In this document: positions 53,082 through 64,000 of the stretch, one piece after another
How the letters are laid out: each line of letters opens with the position of its first letter
Position numbering within the stretch: the stretch's first letter is position 1
Source of the DNA: Brachionus plicatilis
Taxonomy: Eukaryota; Rotifera; Eurotatoria; Ploima; Brachionidae
NCBI GenBank assembly: GCA_010279815.1
Contig: QEOQ01000508.1
Coordinates: forward strand, 4,277,342 to 4,341,341
Reading direction: 5' to 3'
DNA: 64,000 bases
Made by a program: the position numbers and the translations under genes
Notes under the pieces: generated by a model
Told to the model about the DNA's origin: nothing
The model's database searches: none
Seen by the model: the letters and a program-made list of their open reading frames with translations, nothing else

Positions 53082-54894
53082 CTCTATAAATTTTTGATTA
53101 AAAGCTAATGCGATTATGTGAAAACAAAAATACTTTTTTAAAAAGGAACTACAAGAACAACTTTTATTCACCCAATTTTCTCTATCTAGTTCTTTAGTGT
53201 CGATATCGCAAGATCATTTTAAAATTTAGATGATTTAATTAATATTTAGAGGTTATTTTTAAAGTAATCTCGAAGCCTTTTCACTAAATCCACTTTTTTG
53301 CCAGAATAAGATAGCTTTAATCTCTTACACTTTTTACGTAAGTCGACTATCTTTCAGTTATGATCAAAACTATTAATTTTTGTACGAAATAAATTATTTT
53401 TATCATAAGGTAATAAGAATAAGTAAAAAAAAATAATTTAGACAGAAAATAATTATTTTAGTGCAAAACTAAGTTTTTATTCTTATTAGCCAAGAAATTT
53501 CCTGCCTAAAAAAAAATTTTTTTTTTTTGACATTAACTACCGTAAACTCGTGACCATTACTCTTGGAACAATGTCAAAATTTGGGTTTATTCCATACGGA
53601 ACTAATACCATCGAAACCATGCTATAAAATTTTTTTATTTTTTTTAGAATAAACCTTGACGTCTGACTTTAAACTAAGAGTAAATGGAAATTAAACTTAC
53701 TTCTAATTTTTGTATTTATTCTAAGAGTAAAAGTTAAATTCGATTAAAAATTAAAAATTAAAATTAAATTAAAAATTAAAAAATTCGATTTAATAACCAA
53801 AAAAAACTGTATAAAAACATTTATTTTTTATTTTGCCTAATATTTTTACCATTTTCGTCAAAAGTTAGCCTTTTTTACCACTTTTCTTTGGTTTTAATTG
53901 ATTTGATTAAGTTTCGATATTGGAAGTTATTGAAATTTGGGATTTGGCTTGGTTGGTCTGAAGGTTCAATTCCCTAAGAGAATTCCCTAAAGTTTAATTT
54001 TTATTTTTTTTAATTTCGAATTTAACTCTATAATTTTTTAAGTTTATTACAAAATAAATTTGAAATTTTTCTAAGAACAAAAAGTAATTATTTGTGCAAT
54101 ACAGGTAATTACATCCATTGTTTTTTAATTAAAATTTATAAAACATATTTTATAAAACCTTCATAAAAATCTTTAGAGCCTAGAATCTCTTCAAAATTTT
54201 GTTGACTGAGTTGGTGGTTGGTGTAAAATATTTAATGCTTTAAAATTATAATACATATTCGAAAAATTATTTTTATACTAAAGTTTAAAATATAAAATAA
54301 GTAATGAAACCTATTAAACGAATATAACATTTGAATCAATTTTCGATTATATTTTGAGAATATTAATCTAATACTCAGTTTTATTTTAAACTTTTATTTT
54401 AATCAAAGTCAAAGTTAAACTTTAATTAGGACTTAAAATTTTTATTTATTGTAAAATATATAAATAAATTGTTATTGTGGTTTTTCGAAATAAAAAAAAA
54501 TTTGATATTTTTTAAAATTTGCTTGATAATTCAAAAATAATATTTAAAAAGTCTAAGTCAACTTTGACTTTTGCGGAATTATTTAATTTTTGACTTTTGA
54601 CCAACTCTGGTAAATTTATCTTAAAATTTAGATACACAGAAAATTTTGGAAATTTAATTTAATGGATGGATCTTAGTAGAATCGAAAATTACTAGAAATA
54701 TTTAAATTTTTTTAAAAAGGAAAAATTTCAAAGATCTTAGTTTTTGGCAGTTTTTGATGATTTTGTTTATTGAATTATGAATTTTTTTGACCCGAGTTCA
54801 TGAAAAAAAATTTTTCCCCTAATTTTACGTAAATTTCATGAAAAATATTTAATTATAAAATTAATTTTGATTTAATTCTGTTAGAACAATAAAA

Positions 54895-55365
54895 ATGAAA
54901 CAAAAACAAAATCGATTAAAAAAAACATCTCCATCCGAAAGAATTCGTATCAGTACCAACTATTCCGCTTCATGGATTCAATATGAGTTTTTATGCTACA
55001 AGACAATCATTTAAAATTGCCAATGAAGACGTATATTACATTGATTGTAAAAAACTAACTTCTAAAGACGATTTTCAAATTCAACTGAGACACTACAAAA
55101 GGCACATCCCTACATGTAGTTGGGGTAATCATGATTATTATGTTGAGTGTATCTCAAAAATATGGACAGTTGAAATGAACTTTAATAATTGGATGCTGAG
55201 TAAGTGCTCATGTAGTAAATATTTTTTTTGTAAACATTTGGTATTTTTGGTATTAGATTTAATTTGTGCAAAGTGCCCCCTCAAGCTAAAAGTGTCCCAC
55301 TTAATGCAAAATTAAAAAGTGGACGCCCAGTTAAAGCTCTCCCTGCTCTTGTTCATCAAAAATAA
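54895..55365 (+). pseudogene. SWIM zinc-finger MULE-derived protein, frameshifted
   Basis: From an ATG at 54895 (KTSPSERIRISTNYSASW) the frame breaks, then continues from 54983 as RQSFKIANEDVYYIDCKKL, CSWGNHDYYVECISKIWTVE, and a SWIM finger CSCSKYFFCKHLVFL (CxC...CxH). After another shift it ends SGRPVKALPALVHQK. SWIM plus a basic GRPxKA tail places it with the relics at 20.5 kb and 53.0 kb. A DDE domain is absent, and the reading frame is broken at least twice. Confidence 0.65.
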
Positions 55366-55410
55366 TTTTTTTATTTTGTCTTGTTTTATTCTTTTTGTTT
55401 TCGATTCATT

Positions 55411-55735
55411 CCAGAGTTGTTTAAAAGTCCCAAAAAAAAGTGCAAGTCATTAAAAAAAAAGGTCGGATCCAGAATTTTTTTTTAAAATTTGCTAGATCAG
55501 ACTTCATATCAAAAAATTTATATACTCTTGGGTTGCCTAATGCAATAGATTTGCCATATATCAGAATTTTGTTGCAATTTTAGCATAAATTTCTTCTTCA
55601 GTACTCAAAATTTTAAAGCCTGGACTTGACCTTTTGAATGAAAATTTAAAAAATAAATCTAAAGAATTATTTAAAAAACTATTTATTTAATTTTAAAATT
55701 TAAAATTTAATTTGACTTTTAAACAACCCTGATTC
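55411..55735. mobile_element. Probable fold-back element
   Basis: CAGAGTTGTTTAAAAGTC at the left and GACTTTTAAACAACCCTG at the right are inverted, and further in AAAGGTCGGATCCAG pairs roughly with CTGGACTTGACCTTT. The arms are diverged and no target duplication is certain. It follows the SWIM relic directly. Confidence 0.45.
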
Positions 55736-58700
55736 ATTCAATGATAAAATTAAAAAAAATTATTTTGAGATTTTTGATAAATCTCAAAATAATTTTATTT
55801 TCTGTTTCACTTTTATTTTTTTTGTTCTAAAATTAATTCGTTTTGTTTTTATATAAATATATTCTGTTTTTCATTAAATCCTAGCCATTAATTTTATTTC
55901 AAAGAAATATATTTACAATTAAAATTACAAAAATCTAGATAATTGCTGATATGACCTTCATTTCAAAATGATTTTTAGTTAACATTAAAAGATAAATAAA
56001 CATTTGATAGAACAGTATGAATTCGATAAAAGAAGATTTTTATTAAGAGAATTTTACTAAAGGACTGAGTTTCTTGATCTTGATTATTTGAAATAAATTA
56101 TTTTCTTAACTTTTCCTAAATATTTGATTTTTTTTTATAGGATTTCCAAGACGATATTTTAGGTTAATTATACTAAAATTTTGTTAAATCATCATACCAA
56201 ATCACCAATTTAGCTAGGAGCAGACTGTTTTGGCTTATCAAATACTCAAATTAATATTTATCAGTTACCATAGATGGGATCCTACTGTTTCCCATCTTCG
56301 CAAGTCTAGATTGCTAGCTTGTTGTAATTTATATTATTATTATTATTATCATTAATTTTGATTAAAAATGAGTTCTACAAATTGTTGAAAAATTGAAAAA
56401 GTTTTTTGTAAGGAATGAAAAGCATTTATTTATTTCTTATATACTTTCAATTTTGTAACAGAAAACATAAATTTTAAAACTAAGTAAAAGAAAATAGAAC
56501 CAACTCTGTTTTTTTCATTTTGCTTGATGGTTTCTGACAATTTTTCCCAACATTATTTTAAAGTTTAAACTGAAATTGGATTGTTGAAGTTATGATTTTT
56601 TTTCCTAAAAAATATTCCTTTGATTATTTAAAGTAAAAATATTGCAAGACATGAATAAATTAATTAAGAAAAAATATCAATTAATTAATTAATTAAAATA
56701 AATTTTAAATAATACTATTTGAAATAATCAGTAATAATAGTTAATTATTTTCGTTATAACTCAAAATTAAAGTTAAATTATAATTAAATTATTTTTTAAT
56801 ATGAAATATTATACTTAAATTCAATCTTGATGAAATTCAGCTGCTTAAAATATTTCAAGAATTAAAATTTTGCTTAAACGATCTATCAAGAATATGAAAT
56901 TATTCAGCTTGGAATATTTGAATTCTGTTTTAACCTGATAATTATTTTTTTTTCTCAGAGCGCTTTAATGGTTAAAAAAGTTTTTTAAGTGTTGATTAAA
57001 GATATGGAAACTAAACAGGATAATGATTACTGAGATTTGTTTCTTATTCCGATTTAAAAACATAAAATTGTTTCTATCTAATTTACTTTTTTGTTGGTGA
57101 AAAAAGTTTTTTTATTTTAAAACATATGATAACTCGTGATCTAGTGTTAACACACTAAATATGATCATTAACAACAGATTATTCAACTAAAAATTAATCG
57201 CTATTGTTTGATTTTAAGATCAAATTTAAAATCGCTAAATTAAACATGATAAATAATTTCATCACTTAGTAATCTATTTTTTTAGTCTGCATTTATCTTT
57301 ATTTTTAATTTAGATATTAAGGTGCTTGAATTTCAGACTGAATACCGGGAGAATTTAGAAAAATAATTCTAAAAACATGTGCTAAAACTTGTGTTAATAA
57401 CAAGATTAGATTTACTTCCCTTCTCTTTAGGTATTGCATATAAACTTCAGTTTTATAAAAGATTTATTTTATTTTATTCGATAAAACTTATTTAAATTGA
57501 AACAATATGCTGGAAATTTTTTCATAAAAAATTAAGTGTACCCTGAAATTTTTAATTAAAATTTTTTTATTGTTTAGACAAATAAGTGAGAGCAATAGAA
57601 TATTTAAACTGAACTTTACTTATTAAGGAATTAATGTTTTGTTGGAACAATCTATTAGGTCTGATAAAAAGAAGCAAATTAATTTATGAACGTACAATTA
57701 AGCAAAAACTGCTCTACTGAAATCCGGCATATTAGTGAAATATTCCGCTAAATTTTCTATATTGTTTAGATTGCTCACAATTGTAGTACTAAATTTAAAG
57801 TCTTATTTTTCTAAATCTCAAAAGTATTGTAGAAATCTATTATTTCTTGTTTAATATCATAAATCAATAGACTTAAATACATAAATTGTTTGTTGGATAA
57901 ATAGTTGGAAATTCTTTCTAGTCTCAAAGTAAAGAATTAGATCTATAATTATGTATAATTTACATCTAATTTGGGCTCTGACAGGAAATACCATGATATG
58001 ATAGCAATAAATTATAAAATCTCTTCTAACCACATTTTTCATATTATTTCGCCAGATTTTGAATTATTTTCAAATTAATCATCAATAGCTTTAGATATTT
58101 ACTATTTCATTTTTCATCATTTAAAAAATCAGCATTAATCAATAGCTCTTTATTAAGTCGACTATTTTCTTTAAAATTACTTATTTTTAAAATTAAATCA
58201 ATTAATAATGTTTATTTTTTCGAGAGAATGTATCTCGTAAGTCGAAATACACTTTTGAACATATTCAATGCAGGTTTTTTGCTTTACACTCGAACATATT
58301 TTCATGTAGAGAGTTTGATTGTGAACATGAAGATAAAGAGTTTGAGCATATGCAAAAATAATTAAAATTTTCGAAGATAAGCAAATTTGAAGAGAATTTT
58401 AGAGATAATAATATTACCTTTTATTTATTGAAATTATTTAGCCTTCAATACGGAGAAATAAAATTTTAAAAATTGTAATTTTTTGGTATGCAAAATGATA
58501 AAAAGAAGTAAAATTTGGAAAATTGAAATTTTAATTAATTACACGTAAATCAGAAAGGAATCTTTTGAATAGAGATAAATAATTTAATAAAGATTTGATC
58601 ACTAGTTTTAATGGCATGCCTTATAACAGAAATACGAACATTAGTCTTTGTCTTTTTCTTAAGAGAATATTTTGATTTTAAAAAATTTTAATTGTTTTTT

Positions 58701-59889
58701 ATAATGGAAGCAATGATTTTATCAAATCCACTTTTGGATGATTTTAAATATTTTTAAATATTTTAATTAAATTATAATCATATCATAAATTAAAATTTTG
58801 TTTAATTTCTGGTAGATTTTTGGTGAACACTAAGGCATAGTAATTCAAGCAATTAGGTATTTCATAAAATAAAATGGAACATATGATTTTGTGTTTTCTT
58901 AGCTGATTATGTTGAATTTATATTCGAAATTTATATTCAAAAATTTTCAAGAATGAAATGTGTATTTTTTATAGTATTTTTTATTGTTTTTTATAGTCAA
59001 TTTAGAGCATGAATCATTCCTTTTTTCTTTAATAAAACTCTAGTTGAGAAGATAAATAAAATAAATTAATTTTTTAATTTGGATTTTTTTTCGGAAACCC
59101 TTAGCAAACAGATCAAAATAATCAAACAGATCGATTTTTTTGCAGCAAACAAGTCATGAAGATAAAAATATAAATATACCAAAATCAATTTTTAGCTCAC
59201 ATCGTTTTTTTTTTTCTTCTAACTAAGCAAACAAAAATACAATTTTAAAATAATTTTGAAATTTTCCTAATGAAAATTTAAGAAGCAAAAAAATATATTT
59301 TTTTTGTAAAAAATTAGTCATTTTCCATTAATTTTCAAATCTTGAATATTTTTTAATTGCAGATGACTTAAATTTTTTTTGAGGAAAAATTTTAGCCTCC
59401 ATAATATTAAGAAAAAAAAAGTATAAATTTAATTAATAGGAACTTGTACTCAAAATCATTTAATTTGAAAAAAAATTGATTTAAAACTTTTAAATATTTG
59501 AAATAGTTTAAATTTGAATCTTTTTAGCATAAGAATTAATTTTAAAAATATCAAAGAATTGCCAATATTTGTCGTTCTTTATAAAAGATAATTAAAAAAA
59601 GGCTTTTTATTAAATTGCTGATGATTTCTTTCCTTTTCTTCAAAATCAAAAGAAAAAAATATCGTGAAAAATATTTATTTTAGGAATTTAATGCAAGAAA
59701 TAAACGATAAACAGATACAAATAATACAAAAATATATACATATAGCTATATTGTTTATTCACTGGCTTTAGAAACCCAAGTCAACTGGGAAAAGAAGACT
59801 TTGCTTAATTAAGACTTTATTTTAGAATTATTTTTAATTATTATAAGATGAGAGTAGATCATTTTGGATATTAGAATAAATCAAAGTCA

Positions 59890-62800
59890 ATGCAAAATAT
59901 GAAAAAGATTAAATTTAAAATTGGTTTCAACGCCAAAATAAACCGGTTCATTAACTGCTATTTGTTCAATGTTGATTTTATTGCGTCTGTTCTCGTATTT
60001 TTGCTGCTGGTAAATATGGCTGATGCAAAGATTGGCAAGAATTCATTTTCAAAAAAACAATCTGCTGCATTCTCCTCTATGTACGGACCTAGATACCAGT
60101 CTGATCAATACGCAAGAAGCGATTGCAACGAATTAGATTGTGAGTAGAATTCTATCAAATTTCCTTATCAAATTTTCAATGCTTATTTACGAATCTAATG
60201 GAATTTTCTGTTTTAAGATTCATTTCATTAAAAAATAAAGCAAGTTTTCGATACTTATGATTCAGGATAATAAATCAGAATTTTTAGTCATCCTTGCTGT
60301 TTAATATCGATTGATCCTAGCACTCAAAAAGTTTCCTCTCATTCAATTAAGTCTAAAAAATTTATTAAAAAACTCTCTTCATAAAACAAATTAGTTTAAT
60401 AAATCATCTTTAAAGAGACTTTAAAATGAGCAGTTTTAAATTAAGCTTGTCAGTTTTAATGCTAGTATTTTTGAAAACAACACTTGGAAAAGGAGTCTTT
60501 AAAGTGTCTAAGACTAATTTGGGAAAATCAGATCCATGGTTTAAAAAATCCAGAACTTGGAATCAATTTGATTTTGAGTCTCAATTTATCAATTTTGATC
60601 GTAATAAATTTTAAAAGAGAGGTTGTGCATTTAACTATAGATAATTCGAGGCTTCGTACATGATCCAGAAAAAATTTCTCTCTATTCAAATTAACAATGA
60701 CCAGAAGATAATATTATTATGTATTTATTTTTTTGTCTGTTTTACTTTAAATGCTTAAGAAAAGTTAAGCAAAAAACTTAGTTATCCAGAAAAATCATTT
60801 AAAATTTATTTTTCCAAAAATGTCTGTGAAAAAGCTAAATCAGAAACCTGATTTTGAAAAATTTTAGAATTTAAACTATTTTTTTCATAGACATTATAGA
60901 AAAATTAAATCAAAATAATTTTGTTTTACTTTGGTTCACTTTAATAATTTTTATTGACTCAACTCTGGCTGTTATTCCAGTTTAGCAAGTTGATCCAACT
61001 ATTAAGCAAGATTTCAACAGGACTGCTAGAACATCCCCTCTTTCACCGCCATATCCAAATTTTATGATTTACTATTTAAAATTAATTAAATAATTAATTA
61101 ATTACTCAAATATCAAATTAAATTTTAGAAAATTTGAATTTTTTTAAAATTAAAAATTTATGCTAAATAATGAAAATAAAAAGGGTATTTTTTAATGTTC
61201 AAACAATACCAAACAAATAGGGGCTTAAAGGTGAAAAATGCATTTCTCTAAAATGAATTCACAAACCAAATGACAAAATGTGCATGGTTAAATTCACAAC
61301 CTGTTTTTTTGCTCTTAAATATCAAAAAAAATTTCACATTTTTTTTAAGATGGCCTGTTGAATTCTGATGAAAGCATACTCAGAGCGTATTTGTTGTCAA
61401 ACTATTCGCCTGACGTGCGGCCTGTAATCAATGCATCTTCTGTTACCTTCGTTAATATTACATTGACCATTATTCAAATTATGGACCTGGTAGATTATTT
61501 TATTTATTTAAACTTAATATGTTTTTTGAAAATTTAAAGGACGAACAAAATCAAGTTATGATCACAAACGCTCAAATAGCTCTGGTAAACTTTAAAATTT
61601 TTTTTTCTTAATTAATTTGAAAAATTAGAAATGGTTTGATCAGCATTTAATTTGGGACCCGGAAGAATTTAGTAATCAGACACGAATAGTTCTTTCATCA
61701 AAAGATATTTGGACTCCAGGTTTTTTATTTGATTAGTTTTTTTATTAGATTTAAATTTAAAAATAAATTAGACATTGTTTTGTTCAACAGTGCTGATGTG
61801 GCTTATTCAACACAAAGAGATAATTACTTAATTGATGTAAAGTCTGATGGAAGTGTGTTTTGGATGTGTAAGTTTTATTAATTTTTTATTTTAAATGTTA
61901 AAGCAAAATTATTTAGTTCCGGACATTCTCAGAAGCTATTGTCGGGTCAACATAAAATATTTTCCTTTTGACAAGTATCTAGACATTGATTTAAAATCGA
62001 TTTTATTTAAAAAAGATTTTTTAAGGCAAAATTGTACGCTGGAACTTCAATCTTGGTCTAGAAGCAAAAAAGAAGTGATTGTTTACTACAATAACGAAAA
62101 GCCTTATCTAAATCATTCATTCATCCATACCGAATGGAAGTTGTTGAACATAAGTGTCTTGGCTAATGAACAAAACGACTTTGTATGGCTGGAGTTTACA
62201 CTTTTCCTTCAAAGAAATCATGCCTTTTATGGTTGGTAAAATTTGAAAAAAATAAGAATTTTTTGCAAAATATTCTATAGAATAAAATTGTGAATTAATT
62301 AAATAATCAACTTGCTAAAAATTCATACAAAGTTAGCATGAAAAAAATAAAAATTTTATTTTAAAGTAAATCATATGATTTTTCCATTCACAATCCTCTC
62401 AAGTTTAAGTAATTTTTAATTTTTTCAATAATTAAAAAAAATAATAATTATTTCTTTTTCTAGCTTTATTCGTATTTTGGCTGCCACCAGATTCAGGAGG
62501 TAATTTTTTTCTATATATTTTTTCGTATACAAATAAAATTTTAAATTAAGAAAAAATTACATTAACTATAACAATTTTGTTGGCTTTGACAGTTTTTTTG
62601 CAATTGATAACAGAATATACTCCTAAAGCATCTAAATCATTGCCCATAATAGGCCTTTACTTTAATGTGAATTTAATTTTGGTCCTGATATCAGTAATTT
62701 TGACCATAATTGTTCTAAACTTCCATTTTCGCGGTCCAAAAAAACAAAGAGTTCCCAAATGGATGAGAAAATACATAATTGGATACTTGGGTCGAGTTTT

Positions 62801-63419
62801 TTGCTTTTGCCACGAGAGCAATGCATATTTCCGAGCGCAGAAAGACCATCCGACTGACAAAATCCAAGTCAGAAAAATTAATAGAGATGAACTTCCAATG
62901 TTTATTAAAAGCAAAGAGAACGATTTACTAAACCAAGAGATCAACGAGTTTGATTTTACCAGCAAATCCGAACCAGCTTATTTGAAACACAACCGAGAGC
63001 GTGTCACAGATGACAACCAGAATTCCTTCACTAAAGCTAATAATTTACCAAACCAAGCCAGAAACTCGTACGAGTTTTTAAATCCTAAAACAAGTGAAGT
63101 GCCTTTTAGCGAAGAAATAAGCAAAAATTTGGAAAAAATGCTCATTAAACTTCAAAAATCATTTGATCCGTTCAAATTGCAGGACGAAAATTTAAAATTT
63201 TCAATTCTTAAAGAAATCCTCGAGTGCCAAAGGTTGCTTTTGACAGCTAATTTGGCAAGCAAAAAAGAGAAAGCTATTACAGTTAATGAAATCTATGACG
63301 AGTGGAAAATTTTAGCCATGATTGTTGACAGAATTTGCTTTTTTGTTTATCTATCTGCTTTATTAATGAGTTCGGTATTGTTCCTTTATTCTGAACAAAA
63401 TGGTGGTGATGAATATTAA
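59890..63419 (+). CDS. Nicotinic acetylcholine receptor-type Cys-loop channel subunit (non-alpha)
   Basis: Exons: 59890-60139, 61350-61489, 61540-61584, 61629-61719, 61772-61867, 61917-61974, 62026-62231, 62367-62408, 62464-62499, 62551-63419; 610 aa, all phases agree. It is a plasma-membrane ligand-gated cation-channel subunit. A hydrophobic leader (ASVLVFLLLVNMADA, about residues 36-50) is followed by the extracellular domain: LLSNYSPDVRPV, WFDQHLIWDP, WTPDIVLFNS, and the canonical Cys-loop C...FPFDKQNC with 13 residues between Cys. M1 begins FYVNHMIFPFTILSS, M2 is GEKITLTITILLALTVF with the Glu at its cytoplasmic edge typical of cation channels, M3 is in LYFNVNLILVLISVILTIIV, and M4 near the C-terminus (FFVYLSALLMSSVLFLY). 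The vicinal Cys pair of loop C is absent, so this is a non-alpha type. An internal 51-bp intron in the Cys-loop is multiple-of-three and lacks a stop. AATAAA lies at 63470-63475. Confidence 0.92.
60426..60614 (+). CDS. Possible small secreted protein inside receptor intron 1
   Basis: An ATG in good context (AAAATGAGC) opens a 62-residue frame that starts with a signal-peptide-like stretch, LSLSVLMLVFLKTTLG, followed by a basic and aromatic mature region (SDPWFKKSRTWNQFDFESQF). It lies in the 1.2-kb first intron of the receptor gene, on the same strand. It could be a nested gene, an alternative first exon (its stop argues against this unless spliced), or chance. No family recognised. An AAAGAGACTT-type stretch precedes it but no promoter motif is clear. 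Confidence 0.3.
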   Translation: MSSFKLSLSVLMLVFLKTTLGKGVFKVSKTNLGKSDPWFKKSRTWNQFDFESQFINFDRNKF

Positions 63420-63593
63420 CAAATTTGACTAAAGTTTAAGTTTGATTTTTATTTTTTAAAGAAAATGTAAATAAACACTTACAAAATATTTTTTTTCAAT
63501 GACGTCTTTATTAAGATTAATTAAAAGAGTATTTGTAGAGGTATTAGTAATATGAAAAAAATTCAATTTAAAAAAATTTATTTTTAGGTTGGT

Positions 63594-64000
63594 TCAGTTT
63601 AATTTTAGAATCATAAAAATCACAATATACCAAAGCCATGTTTTTCTTAAAATTTTACTTGAACTATTTCCCAAAAGCTGGTTGTTGCACATCGTTTTTT
63701 CACAACATTCGAAAATTTGCTTTGATACGCTTCCAAATAAATTTCCGCCACTGCATATTTTTTTGTCAACACAACCTCTAATGTAGAATGTTCCAATTTT
63801 TGAAGTCTAAAATAAAAATTTAAAAATCAAAACTTAAAATTTGAAATTCCTTCTCACAAAGCATTCTTGGCTAGGTTCACACACTTCATATTCTAACATG
63901 CTTGTTTTTTCACAAGTATCATTAAATAGATTCAAATTGTCCAAAATGTTTGATGTTATATTAAATAGATGCTTATTGCAATGGTAACAAATGACCGAAT
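63594..64000 (-). CDS. Ly6/uPAR (LU) domain protein, 5' end outside the window
   Basis: Minus-strand exons 64000-63858 (open at the window edge) and 63806-63594, joined in phase; 118 codons seen. Cysteines follow the three-finger LU pattern: ICYHCNK, then DTC, EVCEPSQECF, RGC, KKICSG, and the terminal ECCEKTMCNN. The sequence after CNN ends in a hydrophobic segment (WYIVIFMILKLN) with no cytoplasmic tail, as expected of a GPI-anchor signal. The first Cys and signal peptide would lie beyond 64000. The gene converges on the nicotinic receptor subunit: its stop is 175 bp from that gene's stop and its AATAAA (minus strand, 63507-63512) is about 30 bp from the receptor's. Ly6/Lynx proteins in other animals modulate nicotinic receptors, but a partnership here is inference. 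Confidence 0.8.

Larger units (their letters stand above)
52294..59889. other. 7.6-kb gene-poor region with transposon relics
   Basis: No host gene is supported. It contains MULE-like coding relics at 52992-53081 and 54895-55365 and a fold-back at 55411-55735 (separate entries). Around 52850-53500 the motif AAAATAATTA near TTTCTGTC/GACAGAAA repeats in both orientations like other iteron arrays here. From 55.8 to 59.9 kb I see only A/T-rich DNA. Confidence 0.55.

Noticed and set aside
53937..53990. GGTTCAATTCC resembling a tRNA B box
   Set aside because: No matching A box at proper distance and no cloverleaf can be drawn; no tRNA gene was recognised in the window.
61895..62239. Receptor Cys-loop with a 17-residue insertion and lost second Cys
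   Set aside because: The insertion corresponds exactly to a GT-AG intron of 51 bp; splicing restores the canonical loop.
1..64000. CRISPR arrays, operons, Shine-Dalgarno sites
   Set aside because: The window is eukaryotic (spliceosomal introns, polyadenylation signals); none of these was seen.

Overview
This is a eukaryotic, clearly animal, nuclear window. It is strongly AT-rich, its genes are split by many short GT-AG introns (about 45-70 bp) with poly-T acceptors, and standard stop codons are used. The gene set includes a nicotinic-type Cys-loop receptor subunit, a Ly6/uPAR-type protein, a septin, a TAB1-like pseudophosphatase and two ciliary proteins (a FAM149/DUF3719 protein and ODAD4/TTC25). 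Base composition, tiny introns and ciliary genes together suggest a small spiralian such as a monogonont (Brachionus-like) rotifer. That assignment is inference; no rRNA or mitochondrial marker is present.

Layout. 0-0.6 kb: an unrecognised 191-aa minus-strand gene. 0.7-8 kb: repeats, comprising a minus-strand non-LTR retrotransposon 3' end interrupted by two DNA elements, telomere-like repeats, a 28-bp minisatellite and a palindromic element. 8.07-9.14 kb: an apparently truncated TAB1-like gene (-). 9.38-10.44 kb: a Mutator-like (MULE) element with a 9-bp target duplication. 11.4-13.0 kb: a septin (-). 15.06-18.12 kb: a strikingly GC-rich gene for a secreted or GPI-anchored Cys-rich protein (-). 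18.5-22.07 kb: a small plus-strand gene whose 3.3-kb intron holds nested transposons (retrotransposon containing a hAT containing a MULE). 25.96-30.80 kb: FAM149-like gene (+) with three palindromic elements in its introns. 34.85-39.86 kb: ODAD4-like gene (+) that appears fused in frame to two PLAT domains. 45.4-47.7 kb: a four-PLAT protein (+). 50.1-52.3 kb: a Sec23-like zinc-ribbon/vWA protein (+). 52.3-59.9 kb: mostly empty AT-rich DNA with MULE relics. 59.9-63.4 kb: nicotinic receptor subunit (+), meeting tail-to-tail a Ly6/LU-domain gene (-) that runs off the window end.

Exon structures were derived by hand from splice consensus, and reading phase was checked across every junction; in each multi-exon model the exon lengths sum to a multiple of three (the Ly6 gene is only partial). 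Themes: ciliary function (FAM149, ODAD4), PLAT-domain expansion next to ODAD4, a possible receptor/modulator pair (nAChR and Ly6), and dense non-autonomous DNA transposons. Several of these carry short iterated subterminal motifs together with relics of short SWIM, AT-hook-like or C2H2 proteins.
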